DNA from: a virus | Reading direction: 5' to 3' (one strand) | IMG/VR virus record: IMGVR_UViG_3300032213_002832 | Coordinates: 62,001-126,000 of that record | DNA: 64,000 nucleotides | Translations under genes and position numbers: made by a program | Shown here: positions 63,954 to 64,000 of the stretch, in pieces | Numbering within the stretch: position 1 is the stretch's first letter | How the letters are laid out: every line of letters begins with the position of its first letter | The notes under the pieces: generated by a model | Seen by the model: only the letters and a program-made list of their open reading frames with translations | What the model was told of the DNA's origin: nothing | The model's database searches: none

Positions 63954-64000
63954 TTTATTACCTCTCATACAAAGATGGTTGTGGACCTTTGTTTACATAG

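Noticed and set aside
1-64000. Prophage or chromosomal island interpretation
   Set aside because: No integrase, attachment site, repressor or host gene was found, and the gene order and packing are those of a large virulent-type phage; the missing ends prevent complete exclusion.

Overview
This window is an internal slice of the genome of a large tailed double-stranded DNA phage. The evidence is a virion gene block with a recognisable HK97-type major capsid protein, a dense one-direction array of small early or middle genes, and phage-type nucleotide, ligase and RNA-repair enzymes. There is no integrase, repressor, ribosomal operon or host housekeeping gene. The portal, terminase, DNA polymerase and helicase are not here, so the genome must extend beyond both ends. 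The DNA is AT-rich. Seven predicted lipoproteins with lipoboxes, plus periplasmic proteins and a TRAP-type binding protein, point to a Gram-negative host; the host species cannot be read from the sequence.

Layout. Bases 1-19,600 (+ strand): capsid and scaffold-like genes, thymidylate or dNMP kinase, a T5 A1-like phosphoesterase, charged accessory virion proteins, a connector-like protein, tail or fibre proteins with internal repeats, a papain-like amidase, and lysis-like membrane and coiled-coil proteins. Two small genes at 16.8-17.7 kb are inverted. Bases 19,600-39,400 (- strand): flap exonuclease, SLOG protein, dCMP deaminase, a ThyX-like protein, a ThyA-family enzyme with an Asp at the Asn177 position, a nucleotidyltransferase, a sigma-like protein, many small unknowns, one tRNA, a SemiSWEET-like protein, and a MoxR ATPase with a zincin/VWA partner. 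Bases 39,400-52,600 (mixed): a ClpP-like protease, an NAD salvage pair (NadV and NadM-Nudix), a PDZ protein and a separate HtrA-like protease, a phosphatase-ligase-kinase RNA-repair enzyme, an Rnl5-like RNA ligase, a DNA ligase, a sigma28-like region 2 protein and a second ClpP. Bases 52,700-54,800: a B12-dependent ribonucleotide reductase. Bases 54,800-60,850 (- strand): an envelope cassette of lipoproteins, collagen-like and PA14-like proteins and a TAXI solute-binding protein. Bases 60,900-64,000: small proteins and another phosphoesterase.

How it may work together. The early region carries at least twelve copies of a minus-strand element reading AAACCGAnnCGA, in five to six cases 39-46 bases before a start codon. 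Its CCGAT core resembles the -10 element of sigma28 (FliA) promoters, and the phage encodes a protein with FliA-like region 2 but no region 4. Isolated genes instead have TGnTATAAT-type promoters. RNR, dCMP deaminase, ThyA and ThyX relatives and a kinase rebuild the nucleotide pool, possibly with a modified pyrimidine. NadV with NadM-Nudix can rebuild NAD, and the RNA-repair and ligase cluster can heal cleaved tRNA; both are recognised counter-defence strategies. The exported cassette probably remodels the host envelope during infection.
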